A DNA stretch of 64,000 bases, from assembly GCF_021283305.1 (NCBI RefSeq), contig NZ_JAJSOK010000011.1, positions 82,524 to 146,523 of the forward strand. The letters are read 5' to 3'. Position 1 is the first letter of the stretch, and every line of letters starts with the position of its first letter. This DNA comes from Pseudonocardia kujensis (lineage in GTDB: Bacteria > Actinomycetota > Actinomycetes > Mycobacteriales > Pseudonocardiaceae). Positions 40,698 through 47,953 of the stretch are shown here, piece by piece. Made by a program: the position numbers and the translations under genes. The notes beneath the pieces are model-generated. The model ran no database searches and was not told the origin of the DNA. It saw only the letters and a list, made by a program, of their open reading frames with translations.

Positions 40698-41705
40698 ATG
40701 CGGAGGATTCCGGTCGTGGTCGTCGCCGGTTTCCTCGGCGCCGGCAAGACCACGCTGCTCAACCACCTCCTCGCGCACTCGCTCGACGCCCGGATCGGCG
40801 TGGTGGTCAACGACTTCGGTGCCGTCGGGATCGACGCGATGCTGGTCGGCGGCACCGACGCGATGGTGTCGCTGGGCAACGGCTGCCTGTGCTGTGCGGT
40901 GGGGGAGGACGGCGTCGGGCCGCTGCTCGACCGGCTGACGCGCCGGCGGGACGAGATCGACGTGATCGTGATCGAGGCCAGCGGGATCGCCGAGCCCGGC
41001 ACGCTGGTGCAGCTGATCCTGGAGGCGGCCAACCCGCACCTGGTCTTCGGCGGCCTGGTCGAGGTGATCGACGCCGTCGAGTTCGAGGCCACGCGCCGCC
41101 GGCACCCGCAGCTCGACGCGCACGTCGGCCTGGCCGACCTGCTGGTGCTCAACAAGGTCGACCGGGTCGACCCGGGGAAGGTGTGGCGGGTCCGGCGGCT
41201 GCTCCGCGAGGCCAACCGGCTGGCGCCGATCGTCCCGGCGGAGCACGGCGTCGTCGACCCGCGGCTGTTGTTCGACATCGAGGTGGTACCCGGCCGGCAG
41301 CTCCTGCTCGGGGAGCGGGTGGCCGCCGACGGCGACCACGCCGACCACCTCCACGCGGCCTACGACAGCGTCTCGTTCGTCTCCGACGCCCCGATGGACC
41401 CGCAACGGCTGCGGGACCTGCTCGACCGGCGGCCCGCCGGCGTCTACCGGATCAAGGGGTTCGTGGCGTTCGGTGTGCCCGGCCACCGGCAGAAGTACGT
41501 CCTGCACACCGTCGGCCGGTACGTCCGGTTCCGGCGCGCCCGCTGGGAGCCCGGCGAACCCCGCCGCACCAGCCTGGTGCTGATCGGCACGGGGATCGAC
41601 ACGGCGGCCGTCGAGGCCGAGCTGGCCGCCTGCGTGGCCGACGACTCGTCGCGCACCGACGCCGACGCGATGCTCCCCGTGCTGCGCTACACGTTCGGGG
41701 CCTGA
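40698..41705 (+). CDS. CobW/COG0523-family GTPase (metal insertion)
   Basis: A 335-residue G3E GTPase. Walker A is GFLGAGKTTLLNHLL; the metal-binding CxCC motif is GNGCLCCAV; Walker B-like VIVIEASGIAEPGT holds the E; and the G4-type NKVDRVDP fixes guanine. The C-terminal domain (GVYRIKGFVAFGVPGHRQKY) is the usual CobW_C fold. COG0523 proteins deliver Zn, Co or other metals to client enzymes. The start ATG 40698 follows the MRRIPVVVVAG family pattern. No Zur box was recognised upstream. The esterase gene follows after 50 bases with its own leaderless promoter. Confidence 0.92.
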   Translation: MRRIPVVVVAGFLGAGKTTLLNHLLAHSLDARIGVVVNDFGAVGIDAMLVGGTDAMVSLGNGCLCCAVGEDGVGPLLDRLTRRRDEIDVIVIEASGIAEPGTLVQLILEAANPHLVFGGLVEVIDAVEFEATRRRHPQLDAHVGLADLLVLNKVDRVDPGKVWRVRRLLREANRLAPIVPAEHGVVDPRLLFDIEVVPGRQLLLGERVAADGDHADHLHAAYDSVSFVSDAPMDPQRLRDLLDRRPAGVYRIKGFVAFGVPGHRQKYVLHTVGRYVRFRRARWEPGEPRRTSLVLIGTGIDTAAVEAELAACVADDSSRTDADAMLPVLRYTFGA

Positions 41706-41743
41706 GCCGCGCGCGGCCCCGGCGGCCGGAAGCTACCCGGGCG

Positions 41744-41749
41744 TAACCT
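41744..41749 (+). promoter_or_regulatory. -10 element for leaderless start at 41756
   Basis: TAACCT ends six bases before GTG 41756; no ribosome site is visible. Confidence 0.5.
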
Positions 41750-41755
41750 CGGTGT

Positions 41756-42865
41756 GTGATCGCTCGCTCCGCGCGGGTCCTCGGTCTGCGACTCGCCTTC
41801 CGGTTCCTCTTCGGACTGCCGCGGCCGGTGAAGAGGCTGCTCGCGGGGGGTGAGGTGCGCCTGGAGGGGCAGCTCCTCGACCTCGACCTGCAGCTGCTCA
41901 GCCGCGCCGGGGACTGGCTCGCGCGGCTGACCGCGGCGCGCGGGCAGCTGGGCGCGGCGGCCCTGGCCGAGCAGCGCCGGCAGGCCGACGACGCCGCCGA
42001 GCTGGCCGCCGAGGGCCCGTTCGACGACGTCGTGACCCGCGACCTGGAGGTCGCGGGCGCCGAGGGCCCGATCCCGGCCCGGCTCTACGTCCCGCCGGGG
42101 CCACACGGTCCGGCCGGCCGTTCCGGCCTGCTCGTCTACTTCCACGGCGGCGGGTTCGTGCTGGGCAGCATCGCCTCCGCCGACCCGCTCTGCCGGCTGC
42201 TCGCCGCGCAGGCCGGCGTCCGGGTGCTGTCGGTGGAGTACCGGCTGGCGCCCGAGTACCCCTACCCGGCCGCGCTCGACGACGCCCTGGCCGCCTACCG
42301 TCACGTCCTCGCCCACGCCGAGGACCTCGACGCCGAGAAGACCCTGGTCGCCGTGGGGGGTGACAGCGCGGGCGCGAACCTGGCGCTGGTGGTGGCGCAC
42401 GAGCAGGCGGTGCGGGGCGAGCCCCTGCCGGCCTTCGTCGTGGCCCTCTACCCGGCGACCGACGCCGAGCGGACCGGCGGCTCGCGCGTCGCGTTCGGGT
42501 CCGGGTTCGGGATCAGCGCCGAGGTGCTCGCCGCCATGGAGCAGATGTACCTGCCGGACGGCGTGCCCCCGGACGACGACCGCGGCGCCATCCTGCGCGC
42601 CGACGACCTCTCCGGCATGCCGCCGGTCTACCTCGCGACCGCGGGCTTCGACCCGCTGCGCGACGAGGGGGAGGAGCTGGCCGAGCGGTTGCGCGAGGCG
42701 GGGGTCCCGGTGGTCGCGCGGCGCTTCCCCGGGCTCATCCACGGCTACGCCAGCTTCACGGCGATCAGCCGGGCCGCCCACGACGCCACCTTCGACGCCG
42801 CCAGCGCGCTGCGGGCCGGGCTCGCGCTGGTCGACCGCGAGCCCGCCCCGCTCCGGACGGCCTGA
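41756..42865 (+). CDS. Alpha/beta hydrolase fold-3 esterase (HSL family)
   Basis: A 369-residue carboxylesterase. LLVYFHGGGFVLGSIASADP gives the HGGG oxyanion hole; VAVGGDSAGANLALVVAHEQ the GDSAG nucleophile elbow with the catalytic Ser; FDPLRDEGEELAERL the catalytic Asp; and FPGLIHGYASF the catalytic His. The first 70 residues form an extended helical cap. These enzymes hydrolyse short- to medium-chain esters in the cytosol. The start at GTG 41756 rests on the leaderless -10. Its stop lies two bases from the end of the convergent iron-binding lipoprotein gene. Confidence 0.9.
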   Translation: MIARSARVLGLRLAFRFLFGLPRPVKRLLAGGEVRLEGQLLDLDLQLLSRAGDWLARLTAARGQLGAAALAEQRRQADDAAELAAEGPFDDVVTRDLEVAGAEGPIPARLYVPPGPHGPAGRSGLLVYFHGGGFVLGSIASADPLCRLLAAQAGVRVLSVEYRLAPEYPYPAALDDALAAYRHVLAHAEDLDAEKTLVAVGGDSAGANLALVVAHEQAVRGEPLPAFVVALYPATDAERTGGSRVAFGSGFGISAEVLAAMEQMYLPDGVPPDDDRGAILRADDLSGMPPVYLATAGFDPLRDEGEELAERLREAGVPVVARRFPGLIHGYASFTAISRAAHDATFDAASALRAGLALVDREPAPLRTA

Positions 42866-42867
42866 GC

Positions 42868-43797
42868 TCAGGCGGTGGCGTGCGTGCCCAGCTCGTCGAG
42901 CACCTCGTCCGCCGCGATCGGGCCGATGCCGGAGTACCAGAGGTCGTCGGACACCTCGTGTGCCCGGCCCTGGGCCACCGCGGGGATGGCCGGCCAGAGC
43001 GGCCCGCCGAGCACGCTCGCCTGGTCCTCGCCGCCGGCCGCGCCGTAGGAGGCGTAGAAGAGCCGGTCGCCGTCGGCCTGCCCGATCTGCTCCCCGGACA
43101 CCTCGGCGAACGTCCCGGGGACGCGCTGGCTCGCCGGCCGGGCCAGGCCGGCGTCGGCGAGGATCGTGCCGATGAAGGAGCCCTCGCCGTAGAGCCGGAC
43201 CGCGCCGCCGGTGAAACGGACCATGCTGATCGTGGTGTCCGGCGCGAACCGCGCACCGGTCTCCTTCGCCTTGGCCCGGTAGTCGGCCAGGATCCGCTCC
43301 GCCTCGGCCTCCCGGCCCAGCGCCTGACCCGCCACCTGCAGGTTCTCCCGCCAGGCGACCCCGACGCGCTCGGCGAACACCGTCGGCGCGATCGCGCTGA
43401 GCTGCGGGTAGAGGGCCTCGTGGCGAACCTTGTTGGACAGGATGAGGTCCGGCTCCAGGCCTGCGATCCTCTCGAGGCCGAGCTCCGACTGGGTGCCGAT
43501 GTTCGTGACGCCGGCGGTGCGGTCGGCGAGGTAGCTCGGCAGCGGCCCGTTCGCCACGGGTGAGGTCGCCCCGACCGGAGTGACGCCGAGGGCGAGCACG
43601 CTGTCCAGCTCGCCGGTGTCCAGCACCACGACGCGCTGCGGTTGCGCGGGGACCTCGGTGGTGCCCATGGCGTGGGTGACGGTCCGGGTCGCGGGCGAGT
43701 CCGAGGACCCCGCCGTGGGGTCGTCGTCGGAGGATCCGCACGCGGCGAGCGAGCAGGCCAGGGCGATCCCGGCCAGGACGGACAAGAGGCGACGCAC
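42868..43797 (-). CDS. Iron-siderophore ABC transporter substrate-binding lipoprotein
   Basis: A 309-residue exported protein. The start GTG 43797 has GGGAG five bases upstream; the signal peptide is RRLLSVLAGIALACSLAAC with a lipobox at SLAAC. The mature part has THAMGTTEVPAQPQRVVVLD, then SELGLERIAGLEPDLILSNK and two lobes joined by a long helix, the type III FecB/FhuD-like fold that binds ferric siderophores outside the membrane. An iron-box-like site lies just upstream. No permease or ATPase gene is adjacent, so partners must be elsewhere. Confidence 0.9.
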   Translation of the reverse strand: MRRLLSVLAGIALACSLAACGSSDDDPTAGSSDSPATRTVTHAMGTTEVPAQPQRVVVLDTGELDSVLALGVTPVGATSPVANGPLPSYLADRTAGVTNIGTQSELGLERIAGLEPDLILSNKVRHEALYPQLSAIAPTVFAERVGVAWRENLQVAGQALGREAEAERILADYRAKAKETGARFAPDTTISMVRFTGGAVRLYGEGSFIGTILADAGLARPASQRVPGTFAEVSGEQIGQADGDRLFYASYGAAGGEDQASVLGGPLWPAIPAVAQGRAHEVSDDLWYSGIGPIAADEVLDELGTHATA

Positions 43798-43815
43798 CAC
43801 AGCTCCCGAGGTCGT

Positions 43816-43834
43816 GAAGGGTTGTCTGACCTTA
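43816..43834 (-). promoter_or_regulatory. Iron box (IdeR/DmdR-like) upstream of the siderophore-binding lipoprotein gene
   Basis: The 19 bases match 12 of 19 positions of TTAGGTTAGGCTAACCTAA, with two further A/T swaps at positions that tolerate them, and lie 19 bases upstream of GTG 43797. Confidence 0.5.
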
Positions 43835-44013
43835 ACGGGCAGATCGGACCTTCTTCGCTGTGATCGAGCACTCTCCCGTTTCGGTGAGTGCTCCGTCACG
43901 TTTCGGCGTCGTAACAGGCCTCGGGACAGTTTCGATGAATGGCGTGGCGGCGCTCTACCCCGGCGCGGACGCCGCCCGTTTCTCCCCGGTGCGACCAGCA
44001 AGAGCAAGAGGCA

Positions 44014-44607
44014 ATGAGCACGTTCCCCGGCGACGCGTCCGTCGACTTCGTCAAGCAGGCCCCGGCCGATCGCCTGCCCACCCTCATCCGCACCCGATCG
44101 GGCTATCGCGTGTTCGATCCCACGCTGGTCGCCGGCACCCACTATCAGATCGACGACACCGGCACCCTCGTGTGGACGCGGCTCCCCGCGGGCTCCACGG
44201 CGCTCGCCGTCCTCACCGTCGGGGCCCTGTCCGGGCTCCTGCTGGGCGACGGCTGGATGCTCACCCTGCTGTGGTTCGCCGCGGGTGTCGTGGTCGCCAC
44301 CGGCCTGGCGGGGCTCGTGCTCACGCTCGTGCACGCGATCGACGGGCCCGAGCGCCGCTACCGCAACCGGACCTGCGGTGCGCCGTACTCCACGGACGTC
44401 ACCGATCGCGGGTCCCGCGCCTGGGAGCTCTGCGTGCAGGCCGAGCGCCTGGCGGCCACGCGGTCCTGGGTCGCGGGGCGGGTCGACCGCGGGCGTCAGC
44501 TGCCCGAGCTGCTCTGGGCGGGCGTCCTGGGCTCCGGCTGGGCGGCCGAGGAGATCGGCCGCATGGCCAACCCGTCGACCGGCCCGGACCTGCGCGCGCC
44601 GGCCTGA
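44014..44607 (+). CDS. Hypothetical membrane protein
   Basis: A 197-residue protein with no family I recognise. The start ATG 44014 (MSTFPGDASV) has GAGG only a few bases upstream; the frame extends further but without support. The N-terminal 65 residues are soluble (VDFVKQAPADRLPTLIRTRS, then TLVAGTHYQIDDTGTLVWTR). Two helices near 68-105 are followed by a soluble C terminus with several Trp, Cys and Arg residues. The layout suggests a small bitopic or hairpin membrane protein with a cytosolic C-terminal part. It lies alone between divergent and convergent neighbours. Confidence 0.6.
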   Translation: MSTFPGDASVDFVKQAPADRLPTLIRTRSGYRVFDPTLVAGTHYQIDDTGTLVWTRLPAGSTALAVLTVGALSGLLLGDGWMLTLLWFAAGVVVATGLAGLVLTLVHAIDGPERRYRNRTCGAPYSTDVTDRGSRAWELCVQAERLAATRSWVAGRVDRGRQLPELLWAGVLGSGWAAEEIGRMANPSTGPDLRAPA

Positions 44608-44753
44608 TCACGACCACGGGGTGACGGGGCGCTCCTGGCGGCGCCCGTCGACGACGACGTCGAGCCGTAGGCACAGCGCGCGCGGGTGGCGGTCGGCGCG
44701 TGGCAGGTCTCGTCGAGCGCGGCGCACAGGGACGCGTGCTGCAGGACGGTCAT
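44608..44753 (-). pseudogene. Probable frameshifted small ORF
   Basis: ATG 44753 opens MTVLQHASLCAALDETCHAP in one frame, while a convincing C terminus (RALCLRLDVVVDGRRQERP then VTPWS and TGA 44608-44610) lies in another frame that overlaps it. Joined by a one-base shift near 44685-44700 they would make about 48 residues. Both halves use GC-rich third positions. It may be a small actinobacterial protein broken by a frameshift, or two chance frames. No function can be given. Confidence 0.35.
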
Positions 44754-44813
44754 GCGGACAGCCTCCGCGTGCCCGGCCTGCCCCGCGCCGGCTCCGGTGG
44801 ATGAGCGGCCGAC

Positions 44814-45701
44814 TCACACGTTGACCAGGACGATGCCGGCGGCGACGACCGCGGCGGCGACCGCACGGCCGGTCCCGAAGCGCTCACCGAGGAAGACCGT
44901 CCCGATCACGGCCCCGACGACGATGCTCGTCTCCCGCAGCGCCGCGACGGCCGCGGTCGCCCCGCTGGTCTGGGCGACGAGCACCAGGCCGTAGGCCGCG
45001 AGCGACACCAGCCCACCGCCGAGGCCCGCGAGCACCACCGGCCGGGGCTGGAGGAACAGTCCCCGCCCCCTGCGGACCAGAGCGATCACGGGCATCACCG
45101 GACCCTGGAGCAGGAACATCCAGGCCGCGTAGACCGGCACCGCCGTCGTGCCGACCGCCGTGGCGTCGACGACCGTGTAGCCGGCGATGCAGAGACCCGT
45201 GGCCGTGGCGGCGCCCAGCGCGGGCAGCCTCGAGCGCGAGATCCGTCCCCCGTCGAGCGCCAGGCTGACCAGGCCCACGGAGATCACCGCGATCCCGGCC
45301 AGCTGCTCGGCCGGCAGGTCGTGCCCCAGCGCCACCTCGATCACCGCGACCACCCACGGCGCCGTTCCCCGCGCGACCGGATAGACCTGGCTGAACTCGC
45401 CGAGCTGGTAGCTCGCCCACAGCAGCAGGGTGTAGACGACGTGGAGGCCGGCCGAGGCCAGGACGAACGGCCACGCCGTGGCGGGCGGCAGCCCCAGCAC
45501 CAGGACCGCGACCCCGCCCACCGCGACATATGCCGTTCCGATCAGCGCGAACCCGACGAGACGGTCGGGGACGCCGTGGGCCACGGCGTTCCACACCGCG
45601 TGCAGGACCGCGGCCAGGAGCGTGACCGCGACGACCCCGCCGGACAGCCCACGGTCGGCGGTGAGGGCGAGGGAGGGGAGAGCAACGAGGACAGGTGCCA
45701 C
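44814..45701 (-). CDS. EamA/DMT-family transporter
   Basis: A 295-residue membrane protein with ten predicted helices in two EamA repeats: the first includes VVAVTLLAAVLHAVWNAVAH, the second ALGAATATGLCIAGYTVVDA and ends AVAAAVVAAGIVLVNV. RETSIVVGAVIGTVFLGERF is the conserved block before the last helix. GTG 45701 has GGAG about eight bases upstream. DMT transporters export or import metabolites such as amino acids or toxic amines; the substrate is unknown. The leader upstream carries two stable hairpins. Confidence 0.88.
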   Translation of the reverse strand: MAPVLVALPSLALTADRGLSGGVVAVTLLAAVLHAVWNAVAHGVPDRLVGFALIGTAYVAVGGVAVLVLGLPPATAWPFVLASAGLHVVYTLLLWASYQLGEFSQVYPVARGTAPWVVAVIEVALGHDLPAEQLAGIAVISVGLVSLALDGGRISRSRLPALGAATATGLCIAGYTVVDATAVGTTAVPVYAAWMFLLQGPVMPVIALVRRGRGLFLQPRPVVLAGLGGGLVSLAAYGLVLVAQTSGATAAVAALRETSIVVGAVIGTVFLGERFGTGRAVAAAVVAAGIVLVNV

Positions 45702-46016
45702 CGATCAGGCTCCTCGGCGTCGGTCCCGTCCGGAGACGGGCACGTCGAACACGGAGCCCTCGGGGCTTTTGTCCCGTCAGGTGTCGACCGGTCCCGACCT
45801 CCGGTCGGGTGGCCGTGGCGCCGCTCGGTCCAGACCCTGGCCACCCTGGTTGTGGGTCGGGAGGCGGGCAGCAGGCGGAACCCTAGGCGCAACCACGTGC
45901 TGGCCCGGACCGTACTCGGCTTGCCTGTCCGTCGCAGGGAGCCCGGAACTGCCGGCTCGCGGAAGGGTGCCCCACCCGGCCGTCACCCTCCCGGCGGGTC
46001 GGACGCCCGAAGCCCC
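45702..46016. other. Intergenic region upstream of the EamA transporter gene
   Basis: These 315 bases have no convincing gene. Two hairpins lie in the transporter leader: CCCGTC-CGGA-GACGGG at 45725-45740 and AGCCC-TCG-GGGCT at 45754-45766. They could be attenuator-like or part of an unknown riboswitch; I recognise no known class. The rest shows nothing. Confidence 0.4.
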
Positions 46017-46820
46017 TCAGTACCGCTGGTACACCGGCGGTCGCTTCTCCAGGAAGGCACGGGTGGCCTCGTCCCGGTCGTCGGTGAGGGCGGTGAGGAT
46101 CTGCTGGCGGTTCTCGAACTCCACCGCGTTGACGAAGGTCGGGTTCTCCACCGACGCCCACATCCCCTGCTTGGTCATCTCGACCGAGAACGGCGGGTTG
46201 AGCATGATCTCGGCGGCCTCGGCGTAGGCGGCCTCGAGCAGCTCGTCGGGCTCGACCAGCTGCGTGACGAGGCCGATCCGGTAGGCCTCCTCGGCGGAGC
46301 AGCGACGCCCGGTGAGCATCAGCTCGTGGGCCCGCCCGGTGCCGACGATGCGGGGCAGCAGCCAGGACAGGCCGATGTCGCACGCGGAGAAGCCGGCCCG
46401 GATGAACCCGACGGCGAAGAGCGCGGAGGTCGAGGCCATCCGGATGTCACCGGCCAGCGCGAGGGCGAGCCCGCCGCCCGCGGCCGGCCCGTTGATCGCG
46501 GCGATCACCGGCTGGGGGAGCTGGTGCAGGGCGATCGCGAGGTGCGCGATCTCGCGCTGCCGGGTCAGCCCGTCGATGGGGTGCCGCTGCCGCGCCGGCG
46601 GGTGGGGCTCGTCGTCGTAGTGGTTGAGGTCCAGCCCCGCGCAGAAGCCACGCCCGGCGCCGGTCAGGATCACCACCCGGCAGGTGCGGTCCGCGCCGAT
46701 GTCGGCGAGCGCGGCGGTGAGCTTCGCGACGGTGTCGGCGTCGAGCGCGTTGAGCTGGTCGGGGCGGTTGAGCGTGAGCTGGACGACGCCCTCCCGCGGG
46801 CGGTCGATCTCCACCGGCAT
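46017..46820 (-). CDS. Enoyl-CoA hydratase/isomerase family protein
   Basis: A 267-residue crotonase-fold enzyme starting at ATG 46820 with GAGGAGG upstream. Conserved blocks are LTLNRPDQLNALDADTVAKL, VVILTGAGRGFCAGLDLNHY (first oxyanion strand), PVIAAINGPAAGGGLALALA (second oxyanion Gly) and FSACDIGLSWLLPRIVGTGR, which positions the catalytic acid; an Asp stands where many hydratases have Glu, so isomerase or another reaction is possible. The tail AFLEKRPPVYQRY is typical. AACGTT within GAACGAACGTTAAACG near 46843-46858 may be a regulator site. Confidence 0.87.
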   Translation of the reverse strand: MPVEIDRPREGVVQLTLNRPDQLNALDADTVAKLTAALADIGADRTCRVVILTGAGRGFCAGLDLNHYDDEPHPPARQRHPIDGLTRQREIAHLAIALHQLPQPVIAAINGPAAGGGLALALAGDIRMASTSALFAVGFIRAGFSACDIGLSWLLPRIVGTGRAHELMLTGRRCSAEEAYRIGLVTQLVEPDELLEAAYAEAAEIMLNPPFSVEMTKQGMWASVENPTFVNAVEFENRQQILTALTDDRDEATRAFLEKRPPVYQRY

Positions 46821-46888
46821 TCGGTCCTCCTCGCGGCCTGAACGAACGAACGTTAAACGACCGACCCGGTGGGGAGGAAGTGCCGGCG

Positions 46889-47839
46889 TCAGGGCGTGGC
46901 GTCCCCCACCTGCTCGCCGAGGTGCACCGGGCCGTGCGGGTCGGCGCAGTGGTCGTCGAGCGACTCGTCCTCGCAGTGGTCCACCTGCAACGTCGTGTGC
47001 GACAGCCCGTGCTCCTCGCGCAGCACCACCTCGATCGCCCGCTGCACGTCGTGGCAGTCGGCCTCGGGCCGGACGAGGACGTGCGCCGAGAGCGCGGCCT
47101 GCCCGGAGGTGATCTCCCAGACGTGCAGGTCGTGCACCTCGGCGACGCCCGCGATCCCGGCCAGCCGGGCGCCGAGCGCGTCGGGGTCGACGTCCCGGGG
47201 CGCAGCCTCGAGGAAGATCCGCCCGGACTCCCGCACCAGGCCCCAACCCGCCTTGATCATCAGTGCGGCCACGACGAGGGCCGCGATCGCGTCGGCCCGG
47301 TCGAACCCGGTGAGCAGGACGACCAGCCCGGCGACCGCCGTCGCGACGAACGCGAAGAGGTCGTTGAGGATGTGCTGGAACGCACCCTCGACGTTGAGGC
47401 TCGACCGGTCCGCCCGGCTGATGCACCAGGTCGCGGCCAGGTTGACGACGATCCCCACCAGGGCCGTGACCAGGACGAGCAGCCCCGCGACCTGCGGCGG
47501 CGAGAGCAGCCGCTCGATGCCCTCGTAGACGAACCACACGGCCAGCAGCAGCAGCGTGATGCCGTTGGCCTGCGCCGAGAGGATCTCCGCGCGCCGCAGG
47601 CCGTAGGTGTAGCCGCCGCGCGCGGGGCGGGCGGCGAGCCGGATCGCCACGAGCGCGAGCACGAGCGAGGCGGCGTCGGTGAGCATGTGGGCGGAGTCGG
47701 AGATCAGTGCCAGCGACCCCGCCAGCAGGCCGACGACGAACTCGCCGACCATGAACGCCACGATCAGGCCCAGCGCCAGGCCCAGCCAGCGGCGGTCGGT
47801 GGCGGCGCCCACGCCGTGCCCGTGCCCGTGCGCTCCCAT
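46889..47839 (-). CDS. Cation diffusion facilitator (CzcD-like)
   Basis: A 316-residue metal/proton antiporter. The start ATG 47839 follows a leaderless -10 (TACGGT, six bases upstream). HGHGHGVG is the His-rich N terminus; six helices follow with the transport-site pairs LISDSAHMLTDAASLVLALV (H-x3-D) and SLNVEGAFQHILNDLFAFVA (H-x3-D). The C-terminal cytosolic domain has AEVHDLHVWEITSGQAALSA and ends with a Cys/His-rich tail (DHCEDESLDDHCADPHGP) that could bind Zn or Cd. It exports divalent cations. Confidence 0.93.
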   Translation of the reverse strand: MGAHGHGHGVGAATDRRWLGLALGLIVAFMVGEFVVGLLAGSLALISDSAHMLTDAASLVLALVAIRLAARPARGGYTYGLRRAEILSAQANGITLLLLAVWFVYEGIERLLSPPQVAGLLVLVTALVGIVVNLAATWCISRADRSSLNVEGAFQHILNDLFAFVATAVAGLVVLLTGFDRADAIAALVVAALMIKAGWGLVRESGRIFLEAAPRDVDPDALGARLAGIAGVAEVHDLHVWEITSGQAALSAHVLVRPEADCHDVQRAIEVVLREEHGLSHTTLQVDHCEDESLDDHCADPHGPVHLGEQVGDATP

Positions 47840-47845
47840 GCGCGA

Positions 47846-47851
47846 ACCGTA
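47846..47851 (-). promoter_or_regulatory. -10 element for leaderless start at 47839
   Basis: TACGGT on the reverse strand is six bases from ATG 47839, with no ribosome site. Confidence 0.5.
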
Positions 47852-47953
47852 GGACCGCGTCCCCCGGTGCAGCAACGACAGCGCATCGCCGACCACAGCG
47901 CGCCCCCGACCACGCGGCGCCTCCTGCGCCGACAGCGCTCGAGCGGCGCCCCC

